From assembly GCF_035762905.1 (NCBI RefSeq), contig NZ_DASUCC010000056.1, forward strand, positions 1-64,000: a DNA stretch of 64,000 nt, given 5' to 3'. The notes under the pieces were generated by a model. It had not been told where the DNA came from and searched no databases. It saw only the letters and a program-made list of their open reading frames with translations. Position numbers and translations under genes: made by a program. This document shows positions 18,275 to 25,497 of this stretch, one piece after another. The stretch is from DASYTH01 sp035762905. Lineage in GTDB: Bacteria > Actinomycetota > Actinomycetes > Mycobacteriales > Pseudonocardiaceae. The stretch's first letter is position 1, and the number at the start of each line of letters is the position of its first letter.

Positions 18275-19228
18275 TCAGTCGTGCCGGTCCGGTTGGTCCG
18301 GTGCGGGTAGGGCGGCTCGGCCGCGGATCAGCTGGCCGAGGCGGCCTTCGTCCTGCGCGAGGACCTGGCCGACGATGGCGGCGGCGAGGTAGCAGAGGGA
18401 AAGGATGTACAGCCAGCCGATGTAGGTGAAGGCCAGGCCGATCGTGCCGTAGCGGTCGGCGCTGACCTCCAGGGCGTGCGGGAGGTAGATCGAGCCCACC
18501 GGGCGGACCGCGAGCATCGTCAGGCCGAAGACGATGCCGCCGGGCAGGAGCAGGCGGGTGGGGAGCGCGCCGGCCAGCAGGATCCAGGGCAGCGCGACGG
18601 CGAGCGCGGTGCCGGCGAGGAAGGTCAGGACGGGGGTGGTCAATGGCGGGACCGGAAACCTCCCGGTGAGCCAGACCAGCAGGCGCTCGAGCACGACGAG
18701 GACCACCAGCAGCAGCACCGCGGCCGGCAGCCGCCAGGCCGACCGCATGCTGCGTCGCGGGCGCGGCAGCCGCCAGATCGTGCCGTACCCGCGGATCATC
18801 GTGCGGGCCAGACTGGTCGACGAGATCAGCACGATGACGGCGCCGAGCACCCCGAACGCGCTGAACCCGCCGCCGGCCAGCGCCTCGTCGAGCACCTGCC
18901 GGGTGCCCTCGGGCAACCCGACCGCGTCGGCGATCTGGTTGTCGTACCGCTTGCCGAACATCACCGCCGCCATGATGAACAGCGGAAAGACCGAGGTGAA
19001 CAGCTGGGCGGCCAGGGTCATCGCGCGGTCGAGCAGCTCCACCCGGACGACGGCGGCGACCGTCCGCAACAGAATCCGGCCGGGCCAGTTCGCCATCGCC
19101 CACTTGGTGACGGGCTGCAGCCGGCGGCGCAGTGGATCGAATGCCTTCGACCACGGGGCTCGCTCCGGCACCACGCTCACCGGTGCACCACCTCCCCATG
19201 TCGCAGCGGCCGAGGACGTGTCGACCAT
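18275..19228 (-). CDS. YihY/BrkB-family inner membrane protein
   Basis: The 317-residue protein starts at ATG 19228 (the track's longer frame is not supported by a site). About six hydrophobic segments are arranged as in YihY/BrkB: LDRAMTLAAQLFTSVFPLFI, then FSAFGVLGAVIVLISSTSLA, and a C-terminal LAFTYIGWLYILSLCYLAAAIVG near the end. The hydrophilic tail EGRLGQLIRGRA is usual for the family. These proteins were once annotated ribonuclease BN; that is not the true activity. Their role is unknown, possibly membrane homeostasis or virulence-related transport. The gene lies 24 bases downstream of the LacI gene on the same strand, so readthrough from the LacI promoter is possible. Confidence 0.8.
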   Translation of the reverse strand: MVDTSSAAATWGGGAPVSVVPERAPWSKAFDPLRRRLQPVTKWAMANWPGRILLRTVAAVVRVELLDRAMTLAAQLFTSVFPLFIMAAVMFGKRYDNQIADAVGLPEGTRQVLDEALAGGGFSAFGVLGAVIVLISSTSLARTMIRGYGTIWRLPRPRRSMRSAWRLPAAVLLLVVLVVLERLLVWLTGRFPVPPLTTPVLTFLAGTALAVALPWILLAGALPTRLLLPGGIVFGLTMLAVRPVGSIYLPHALEVSADRYGTIGLAFTYIGWLYILSLCYLAAAIVGQVLAQDEGRLGQLIRGRAALPAPDQPDRHD

Positions 19229-19251
19229 CCCTGAGGACCGGGCGCGAGCAA

Positions 19252-20265
19252 TCACCCGTTGGAGATGATTGGCCGGGCCGCCAACCGGCACGGGCCGGTG
19301 GACTCGCGGATGGTGAGGTGAGTCGGCAGGATCACCTGCCGGCGGATGGCGTGGGCGGGCGTGCGGGGGGCCAGCCGGGACAGCAGCATGGCGACGGCGA
19401 CCCGGCCGGCCTTGCCGATCGGCGCGGTGACCGTGGTGAGCGGCGGATGACAGAAGTCGGCGCCGAAGACGTCGTCGCAGCCGACGATGCTGAGATCCTC
19501 GGGCACCCGGACACCGCGTTCCCGCAGCCGGGTCAGCATGCCGATGGCGAGCAGGTCGTTGAACACCACGCAGGCCGTCGCCCGGGTGTTGACCACGGCG
19601 TCGGCGGCGGCCGAGCCGGATGGCCGGGCGGCGGGGAACCGGCCGATCCGGTGCGCCTGCACGCCGTGCCGGGCCGCGGTGTTCCGCAACGCGGTCCAGC
19701 GCGCCTCGTTGGGCCAGGACTTCTCCGGCCCGGAGACGTACACGATGTCGTTGTGCCCCAATGATGCCAGGTGCTCGACGGCCTGCGCGACGCCACTCGG
19801 AGTGTCGATCATGACGCTCTGCACGCCGCGCACGTTGCGGTTGATCGTGACCAGCGGGATCTCCGCGGCGAGGTTGACCAACGCCCGCTCGGACAGCCTC
19901 GACGCGGCCAGGATGGCACCGTCCAGTGACGGTCGCATCCGGTGCAGCATCTGGGTTTCCACCTCGCCGGAGTCCTCGGTGTCGATCAGCAGGTTGGCGT
20001 AGCCCGCGGACTTGAGCTCCTGCTGGGTGCCCCGGATGATGCCGAAGTAGAAGGGGTTCGTGACGTCCGTGACGAGCACCGCGATGGTCTGCGTGCGCCC
20101 GGAGGTCAGCGCCCGCGCCTGCGTGTTGGGGATGTAGTTCAGCTCCCGGGCGGCCGCTTCGATGCGCTGCCGGGTCGCCGCGTTCACCCGGCCCGGCCGG
20201 GACAGCGCCCGCGACACCGTGGAGGGCGCGACCCCGGTCGCCCTGGCGATGTCGGTGATCGTCAC
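19252..20265 (-). CDS. LacI-family repressor of the sugar operon
   Basis: The GTG start at 20265 (337 residues) places the DNA-binding domain at the N-terminus: TITDIARATGVAPSTVSRALS is the helix-turn-helix, followed by NAATRQRIEAAARELNYIPN, the hinge-helix region. A periplasmic-binding-protein-like effector domain with IAVLVTDVTNPFYFGIIRG follows. The start uses GGAAAG upstream. The gene is divergent from the sugar-transport operon, and an operator-like palindrome lies 48 bases from its start. It probably represses both directions and is released by a sugar or sugar phosphate from the operon's own substrate. The effector is unknown. Confidence 0.92.
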   Translation of the reverse strand: MTITDIARATGVAPSTVSRALSRPGRVNAATRQRIEAAARELNYIPNTQARALTSGRTQTIAVLVTDVTNPFYFGIIRGTQQELKSAGYANLLIDTEDSGEVETQMLHRMRPSLDGAILAASRLSERALVNLAAEIPLVTINRNVRGVQSVMIDTPSGVAQAVEHLASLGHNDIVYVSGPEKSWPNEARWTALRNTAARHGVQAHRIGRFPAARPSGSAAADAVVNTRATACVVFNDLLAIGMLTRLRERGVRVPEDLSIVGCDDVFGADFCHPPLTTVTAPIGKAGRVAVAMLLSRLAPRTPAHAIRRQVILPTHLTIRESTGPCRLAARPIISNG

Positions 20266-20301
20266 CGGTCTTGGTCTTTCCACCGGGGCAGGCAAGCATG
20301 G

Positions 20302-20328
20302 TTGGCAAAGAATGGCAAACGATTGCCA
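20302..20328 (+). promoter_or_regulatory. LacI-type operator
   Basis: A palindrome TGGCAAACGATTGCCA occupies 20313-20328; the two arms TGGCAA and TTGCCA are exact complements and the centre is CG, the usual LacI-family centre. An extra half-site TTGGCAAAG lies at 20302-20310, in the same orientation as the left arm and 12 bases away. The pattern is exactly what LacI-family regulators bind. It sits between the divergent lacI-like gene and the sugar operon, overlapping the candidate -35 box of the operon. Confidence 0.8.
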
Positions 20329-20352
20329 CCCGATTTTTCCCGCTGTTAGCGT
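20323..20352 (+). promoter_or_regulatory. Candidate promoter of the sugar operon
   Basis: TTGCCA at 20323-20328 (also the right arm of the operator) and TAGCGT at 20347-20352, separated by 18 bases, match the actinobacterial sigma-70-like pattern TTGNNN-N17/18-TANNNT. Transcription would start near 20359, some 40 bases before the ATG. A repressor on the palindrome would cover the -35 box. Confidence 0.5.
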
Positions 20353-20397
20353 CGATGCGCCAAGCGGAGGCAATGCTGCTCGACGAGGAGTGGGCAT

Positions 20398-21735
20398 ATG
20401 ACAGCGAAACGCACCCTCATGGCACTGGTCGGCGCGGCCGTTCTCACCGCCTGCGGCTCCGACGGTGGCGGCTCGGACTCCGGCTCCGGCACGCTAAACG
20501 GTGCCGGGCAGACGCTCACCGTGTTGCTCGGGGTCAACACCGTCTTCCCCGAGCAGCAACGGAAATGGTTCGCCGACGTCTCCGCCGCCTTCGAACGGGA
20601 GACCGGCGCGAAGGTGCAGTTCGAGACGTTCGCCAGCCCCAACGACGAGCTCACCCGGATCCAGACCTCGGTGCTGTCCGGGCAGGGTCCGGACGTCTAC
20701 GGGCTCGGCACCACGTTCACGCCGACCGCGTACGCCACCAAGGCCTTCCTCGAACTGTCCGCGGACGACTGGGCGAAGGTCGGCGGCCGGGACCGCTTCC
20801 TGCCGGCCACGCTGGGCATCTCCGGCCCGGACGACCGGCACGAGGTCGGCATCCCGTTCGTCAGCCGGCCGTTCGTCATGGCCTACAACAGGGATCTGCT
20901 CGCCAAGGCGGGGATCGACAAGCCGGCCGACAGTTGGGACGGCCTGCGCGCCCAGGCCAAGCAGCTCACCTCGGGCGACGTCTACGGCCTCGCCATCGGC
21001 TACGCGGACAGCTTCGACCCGTGGAAGTTCGTCTGGGCGATGAGCGTGCAGGCCGGAAACCCGTTGGTGGACGGGGACAAGGCGCGGATCGACGACGACA
21101 CGACGCAGACCGCCTACCGCACCTACCTTGGCTGGCTGGCCACCGACCACGTGGTCGACCCGGCCGCCGTCGGCTGGAAGAACGCGCAGGCGATCGCGGC
21201 ATTCGGCGCGGGGAAGGCGGCGTTCCTGCCGATGGTGTCGGCCAGCTCCAAGGTGACGCTGGACAAGTCGGCCGTCGCCGGCAAATACGGCTACGTCGTC
21301 ATGCCGACGATTCCGCCCGGTGCCACGAAGTTGCCCGACGGCGGCAAGGCCGCCACCAGCATCCTGTCCGGGGACAACCTGGTGGTGGCGAACTACACCA
21401 GGAACAAGGACCTGGCGCTCGCGCTGGTGAAGATGCTCACCGGTGCTCAGACGCAGCGCGCCTACTACCAGACGTTCGGCGAGCTGCCGGCCAATGCCGA
21501 GGAGGCCAAGACGTTGCAGGCCGACCCGGCGCTGGCGGCGCTGGTCGAGTCGGCCGGCAAGTCGGTCGGCACGCCGTTCACCGGTGCGTGGAGCCAGATC
21601 CAGCTCGCGCTGGTGAACGTGGTGGTGCAGTCGGTGCCGGACCTGTCGGCCGGGCGGCTGGACGACGGCCGGCTGGACTCGCTGATCGGCGCGGCCCAGT
21701 CCGCCGCGCAGTCCGCGCTGGACAAGGAGAAGTGA
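20398..21735 (+). CDS. Sugar ABC transporter substrate-binding lipoprotein
   Basis: This 445-residue family-1 extracellular solute-binding protein has a lipobox. The signal peptide ends LVGAAVLTAC, with the lipid-modified cysteine at residue 19, followed by a G/S/D-rich spacer (GSDGGGSDSGSG). The mature part has two lobes, with the motifs FPEQQRKWFADVSAAFERET and DELTRIQTSVLSGQGPDVYGLG that recur in maltose/multiple-sugar-binding proteins. The ATG has GAGGAGTG upstream. It is the first gene of a five-gene operon whose next gene starts within its stop. The ligand is unknown, but the operon's dehydrogenase and isomerase suggest a polyol or inositol-like sugar. Confidence 0.92.
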   Translation: MTAKRTLMALVGAAVLTACGSDGGGSDSGSGTLNGAGQTLTVLLGVNTVFPEQQRKWFADVSAAFERETGAKVQFETFASPNDELTRIQTSVLSGQGPDVYGLGTTFTPTAYATKAFLELSADDWAKVGGRDRFLPATLGISGPDDRHEVGIPFVSRPFVMAYNRDLLAKAGIDKPADSWDGLRAQAKQLTSGDVYGLAIGYADSFDPWKFVWAMSVQAGNPLVDGDKARIDDDTTQTAYRTYLGWLATDHVVDPAAVGWKNAQAIAAFGAGKAAFLPMVSASSKVTLDKSAVAGKYGYVVMPTIPPGATKLPDGGKAATSILSGDNLVVANYTRNKDLALALVKMLTGAQTQRAYYQTFGELPANAEEAKTLQADPALAALVESAGKSVGTPFTGAWSQIQLALVNVVVQSVPDLSAGRLDDGRLDSLIGAAQSAAQSALDKEK

Positions 21736-22691
21736 CCACCTCGACCCCGGTGCGGCGGTCTCGGGCCGGCGCGCGGCCGCCGGGTGCGGCCGGCCCACCC
21801 CGGCCGCGGACCCGGGCCGGGCCGCAGCGCCGGCCACTGTGGATGTTGCTGCCCGGCGGCGTGCTGCTGGTCGCCGTGATCGCGGTGCCGTTGCTGGTCG
21901 CGGTCCTCATCTCGTTGCTGGAGCTGGACCAGTACACGTTCCGGCAGTGGACCGGCGCGCCGCTGGTCGGCCTTGGCAACTACCTCGCCGCGTGGCGGGA
22001 AACCGCGCTCGGCCACGCGGTCACGGTCAGCCTCGGTTACTCGGCCATCGTCACCGCGGTGATCACGCCGATGGGTGTGGCCGCCGCGCTGGCCACGCAG
22101 AACCGGTTCCGCGGCCGGGGGTTGGTCCGGTCGGTGTTCCTGATTCCGTACGTGCTGCCGGCATTCGTCGTCGGCACCGTGTGGCGGATCATCCTGCAAC
22201 CGGACGGGGTGGCCAACTCCTTGTTGGGCTTGGGAAACGAGTTGTGGCTCAACGGTCCGAAGAGCTTCTGGGCGCTGGTGATCGTGCAGATCTGGAGCTC
22301 ATGGCCGCTGGTCTACCTGCTCGTACTCGCCGGGCTGCAGTCGGTCGATCCGGTGGCGCACGAGGCCGCCGCCCTGGACGGCGCCGGCTGCTGGACGAAG
22401 CTGCGTTACGTGATCTTCCCGTACCTGCGCGGGTCGATCGCGCTCGGCGTGATCATCTCGTTCCTGCACAACGTCAACAACTTCACGTTGCCGTTCGTGC
22501 TGTTCGGGGTGCCGAGCCCGCACGACGTCGAGGTACTTCCGGTGCTGACCTACGTGGAGACCTTCCAGAACTTCCAGTTCGGGCTGAGCGCGGCGATGGC
22601 CGTGCTCTCCCTGCTGCTGATCTCCGTGCCGCTCGCCGTGTACCTGCGCGCGGTGCGGCTGGACACCGCCGAGGAGGGCCGGACGGCATGA
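21732..22691 (+). CDS. Sugar ABC transporter permease, MalF-like
   Basis: The GTG at 21732 overlaps the stop of the binding-protein gene. The product of 319 residues has a long Arg/Pro-rich cytoplasmic N-terminus (residues 1-35) and six membrane segments (MLLPGGVLLVAVIAVPLLVA first). The cytoplasmic loop that contacts the ATPase carries the EAA-like motif EAAALDGAGCWTKLRYVIFP. The family is the MalF type, pairing with a MalG-type subunit. No ATPase gene is in the operon, so a shared MsiK-like ATPase encoded elsewhere probably energises the transporter, as in many actinobacteria. Confidence 0.92.
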   Translation: MTTSTPVRRSRAGARPPGAAGPPRPRTRAGPQRRPLWMLLPGGVLLVAVIAVPLLVAVLISLLELDQYTFRQWTGAPLVGLGNYLAAWRETALGHAVTVSLGYSAIVTAVITPMGVAAALATQNRFRGRGLVRSVFLIPYVLPAFVVGTVWRIILQPDGVANSLLGLGNELWLNGPKSFWALVIVQIWSSWPLVYLLVLAGLQSVDPVAHEAAALDGAGCWTKLRYVIFPYLRGSIALGVIISFLHNVNNFTLPFVLFGVPSPHDVEVLPVLTYVETFQNFQFGLSAAMAVLSLLLISVPLAVYLRAVRLDTAEEGRTA

Positions 22692-23551
22692 GCACCAGCA
22701 ACGAGGTGCACCGGCTGCTGCCCCGGCCGGTGCAGGCCCTGGTGATCATCGTGCTGCTGGCGCTCGTGCTTGGCCCGGTGCTGTACATGGTGCTCGCCTC
22801 GGTCGGCTCGGATCTGTCGGTCGCGGCCGGGGCGGTCCTGCCGGACGCCCTGCACCTGGACAACTACCTGCGCATCTGGTCCACAGTGGACCTCGGCGGC
22901 GGCCTGGTGAACAGCCTCCTCGTGGCCGGCGCGATCGCGGCGCTGTGCGCGTTCGTGTCGGTGGGCAGCGCGTACGTGTTGGTGCGGCACGCCTTCCGTG
23001 GCCGGCTGACCATCCTGCGCGCACTGCTGGCGTTGCAGAGCATCCCGGGCACACTGCTGCTGCTGCCGGTGTTCGTGCTGTTCTCCAGCCTGGCCACCGT
23101 GCTCGGCGTGCAGATCATCGGAACCCGGTGGGGGCTTGGCATCACCTACCTGACCTTCGCGCTTCCGTTCTCCACCTGGGTGATGGTCACCTATCTGCGC
23201 GGGCTGGCACCCGAGCTGGACGAGGCGGCGCGCATCGACGGGGCGTCCTCCTGGCGGATCCTCACCCGGATCGTGCTGCCGCTGAGCTGGCCCGGCCTGG
23301 TCGTCTCCGGCATCTTCGCCTTCCTGCTCGGCTGGAACGACGTGCTGTTCGCCTCCGTGATGACCAACGCGGACACCCGAACCGCGGCGGTGGCGCTGCA
23401 GGTGTTCGGTGCGACCCAGGAGGGCGGCGCCATCCCGGTGTACGGGCAGCTGATGGCGGCGTCGATGCTGTGCGCGGCGCCGGTCGTGCTGCTCTACCTA
23501 GTCTTCCAGCGATACCTGGTGGACGGTCTGACGGCGGGAGGGGTCAAGTGA
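22688..23551 (+). CDS. Sugar ABC transporter permease, MalG-like
   Basis: This 287-residue product starts by ATGA overlap with the upstream permease gene. It has six membrane segments and the EAA-like motif EAARIDGASSWRILTRIVLP. The first segment is VQALVIIVLLALVLGPVLYMVLA, and SWPGLVVSGIFAFLLGWNDVLF is the characteristic region near the fifth helix of MalG-type proteins. It pairs with the preceding permease to form the channel. The downstream gene starts within its stop codon, so all five genes are translated in strict coupling. Confidence 0.92.
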   Translation: MSTSNEVHRLLPRPVQALVIIVLLALVLGPVLYMVLASVGSDLSVAAGAVLPDALHLDNYLRIWSTVDLGGGLVNSLLVAGAIAALCAFVSVGSAYVLVRHAFRGRLTILRALLALQSIPGTLLLLPVFVLFSSLATVLGVQIIGTRWGLGITYLTFALPFSTWVMVTYLRGLAPELDEAARIDGASSWRILTRIVLPLSWPGLVVSGIFAFLLGWNDVLFASVMTNADTRTAAVALQVFGATQEGGAIPVYGQLMAASMLCAAPVVLLYLVFQRYLVDGLTAGGVK

Positions 23552-24636
23552 TCCGGGTCGCGATCGTCGGGTGCGGGATCATCGGACGCAACCACGCCGC
23601 CGCGATCCTGCGGCATCCCCGGCTGACCATCAGCACCGTCGTCGACCCGGTCGCCGAGGCCCGTGACCGCATGGCGGCCCAGGTGTCCGGCCACACCGGC
23701 GGCCCGCCGCCGGTGGCACACGCGACGCTGGCCGCCGCGCTGGCCGAGGCGGTGGACCTGGTCGCGATCTGCACGCCGTCCGGGTTGCACGGCGGCGCCG
23801 CCGAGCAGGTCGTCACGGCCGGCCGGCATCTGGCGATCGAGAAGCCGGTCGAGGTGTCGCTGCCGCGGGCGCGGCGGCTGGCCCGGCTGGCCGCCGAGGC
23901 CGAGTCGCGGGGGCTGGTCTGCTCGGTGATCAGCCAGCACCGGTTCGACCCGGCCAGCGCCGCCGTCAAGCTGGCCGTGGTGGACGGCAGGCTCGGCCGG
24001 CTCACCTCGGCGGTGGCGACCGTGCCGTGGTGGCGCGGCCAGGACTACTACGACTCCGCGCAGTGGCGCGGAACCTGGGCGTTCGACGGTGGCGGCGCGG
24101 TGCTGAACCAGGGCGTGCACACGGTCGACCTGCTGGTGTGGCTGCTCGGCCGGCCGCAGGACGTGTTCGCCTACACCGCCCGGCTCGCGCACGAGCGCAT
24201 CGAGGTGGAGGACGTCGCGGTGGCGGCGATCCGGTTCGGTTCCGGCGCGCTCGCCGCGCTGCACGCCACCACCGGCGCCTATCCCGGTCTGCCGGCCCGG
24301 ATCGCGGTGCACGGCTCGCTCGGCTCGGCCGTCATCCACGATGACCAACTCGAGTTCTTCGGCGCCGGCCCGGACGGTGCGGCCGCCGCGGTCCCGGCCG
24401 GCGAGCGGTACGGCGCGGCGAAGCCGGAAGACGGCTTCGTGCTGGGACATCTGCGGCAGTACGCCGACATCGTGGCCGCGATCGAGGCGGGCCGCCCGGC
24501 CAGCATCGGCGTGCACGACGGCCTGGTCGCCCTGGCCGTGGTCAGGGCCATCTACCTGTCGGCGACCCTCGGCCGCCCGATCCCCATCGACCACGTCCTG
24601 CAGGGCGGCTACGACCAGGTGCCGGTGACGGTGTGA
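23548..24636 (+). CDS. Gfo/Idh/MocA-family dehydrogenase
   Basis: GTG at 23548 overlaps the permease stop. The 362-residue protein has an N-terminal Rossmann domain: VAIVGCGIIGRNHAAAIL (GCGIIG) binds NAD(P), and IATPSG-like ICTPSGLHGGAAEQV and EKPVEV are the standard family landmarks, the latter holding the catalytic lysine (Lys in AIEKPVEVSLPRA). The C-terminal alpha/beta domain with GGGAVLNQGVHTVDLLVWLLG carries the substrate-side histidine. Family members oxidise inositols, glucose, or sugar derivatives. In an operon with a sugar importer and an isomerase, this gene probably oxidises the imported polyol or sugar. Confidence 0.9.
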   Translation: MIRVAIVGCGIIGRNHAAAILRHPRLTISTVVDPVAEARDRMAAQVSGHTGGPPPVAHATLAAALAEAVDLVAICTPSGLHGGAAEQVVTAGRHLAIEKPVEVSLPRARRLARLAAEAESRGLVCSVISQHRFDPASAAVKLAVVDGRLGRLTSAVATVPWWRGQDYYDSAQWRGTWAFDGGGAVLNQGVHTVDLLVWLLGRPQDVFAYTARLAHERIEVEDVAVAAIRFGSGALAALHATTGAYPGLPARIAVHGSLGSAVIHDDQLEFFGAGPDGAAAAVPAGERYGAAKPEDGFVLGHLRQYADIVAAIEAGRPASIGVHDGLVALAVVRAIYLSATLGRPIPIDHVLQGGYDQVPVTV

Positions 24637-24657
24637 GCCGGAAAGCGGTGAAATAGC

Positions 24658-25497
24658 ATGCGGTTCTCGGTCTTCACGGCGTCCACTCCGGACTGGACCC
24701 CCGCCGAGACGGCGGCCGTGCTGGCCGACCAGGGTTGGGACGGCGTGGAATGGCGGGTCACCGACCAGGACGACGCCCCGGAACCCGGGTTCTGGAAGGG
24801 AAACCGGGCGACGTGGCCGCTCACCGGGCTCGAGTCGGCGCTACCGGCGATGGCCCGCGTCACCCGGGAGGCGGGCCTGGCCGTCTCCGGGATCGGCGGC
24901 TACGCGCCGGTGTCCGCCCGGGCCGACGTCGAGCGTCTGCTGGCCGCGACGGCGACCCTGGGGGCGCAGCGGTTGCGGGTGATCATGCCGGCGCTCGGCA
25001 CCGGGCACTACCGGGAGCTGTTCACGGCGGCCCGCGACGACCTGGCCTGGGTCGCCGAGCGGGCCGCCGTCCACGGGGTGCGGGCCGTCGTCGAGTTGCA
25101 CCACCGCACGATCGTCGCCTCGGCCTCCGCCGCGATCCGGTTGGTGGACGGGTTGAGCCCCGCGTGCGTCGGCGTGATCCACGACCTGGGCAACCTGGTG
25201 ATCGAGGGGCAGGAGGACTATCTGGCCGCGTTTCAGATGCTTGGCGACTATCTCGCGCACGTGCACGTGAAGAACGCGGTGTGGCGGGCGGTGGGACCGG
25301 GCCAGGACGGGTCGACCCGGTGGCGCGAGGAGTGGGCGCCGCTGCGCGACGGGCAGGCCGACGTGGCCGGCTACTTCGAAGCGTTGCGGGCACACGGTTA
25401 CGACGGCTGGGTGACGGTCGAGGACTTCTCGACCGTGCTGCCGCTTGAGCGGCGGTTGCGGGAGAACCTGGCGTATCTGCGCCGGGTGTCGGCCTAG
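24658..25497 (+). CDS. Sugar phosphate isomerase/epimerase, TIM-barrel
   Basis: The 279-residue product belongs to the xylose-isomerase-like TIM-barrel family. It shows GWDGVEWRVTDQ near the N-terminus, VVELHHRTIVASASAAIRLV with a metal-ligand glutamate, CVGVIHDLGNLVIEG, HVHVKNAVW and GWVTVEDFS. The E, D, H and E set gives the divalent metal site of IolE/IolH-like enzymes. The ATG follows GGAAAG, 21 bases after the previous stop. This is the last gene of the operon. Its TAG stop is shared with the stop of the opposite P-type ATPase gene as a CTAG palindrome. Confidence 0.87.
   Translation: MRFSVFTASTPDWTPAETAAVLADQGWDGVEWRVTDQDDAPEPGFWKGNRATWPLTGLESALPAMARVTREAGLAVSGIGGYAPVSARADVERLLAATATLGAQRLRVIMPALGTGHYRELFTAARDDLAWVAERAAVHGVRAVVELHHRTIVASASAAIRLVDGLSPACVGVIHDLGNLVIEGQEDYLAAFQMLGDYLAHVHVKNAVWRAVGPGQDGSTRWREEWAPLRDGQADVAGYFEALRAHGYDGWVTVEDFSTVLPLERRLRENLAYLRRVSA

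Noticed and set aside
20271..22691. An 806-codon plus-strand frame covering the binding-protein and first permease genes
   Set aside because: Its N-terminal part is a shadow of the binding-protein gene. The permease starts at GTG 21732.
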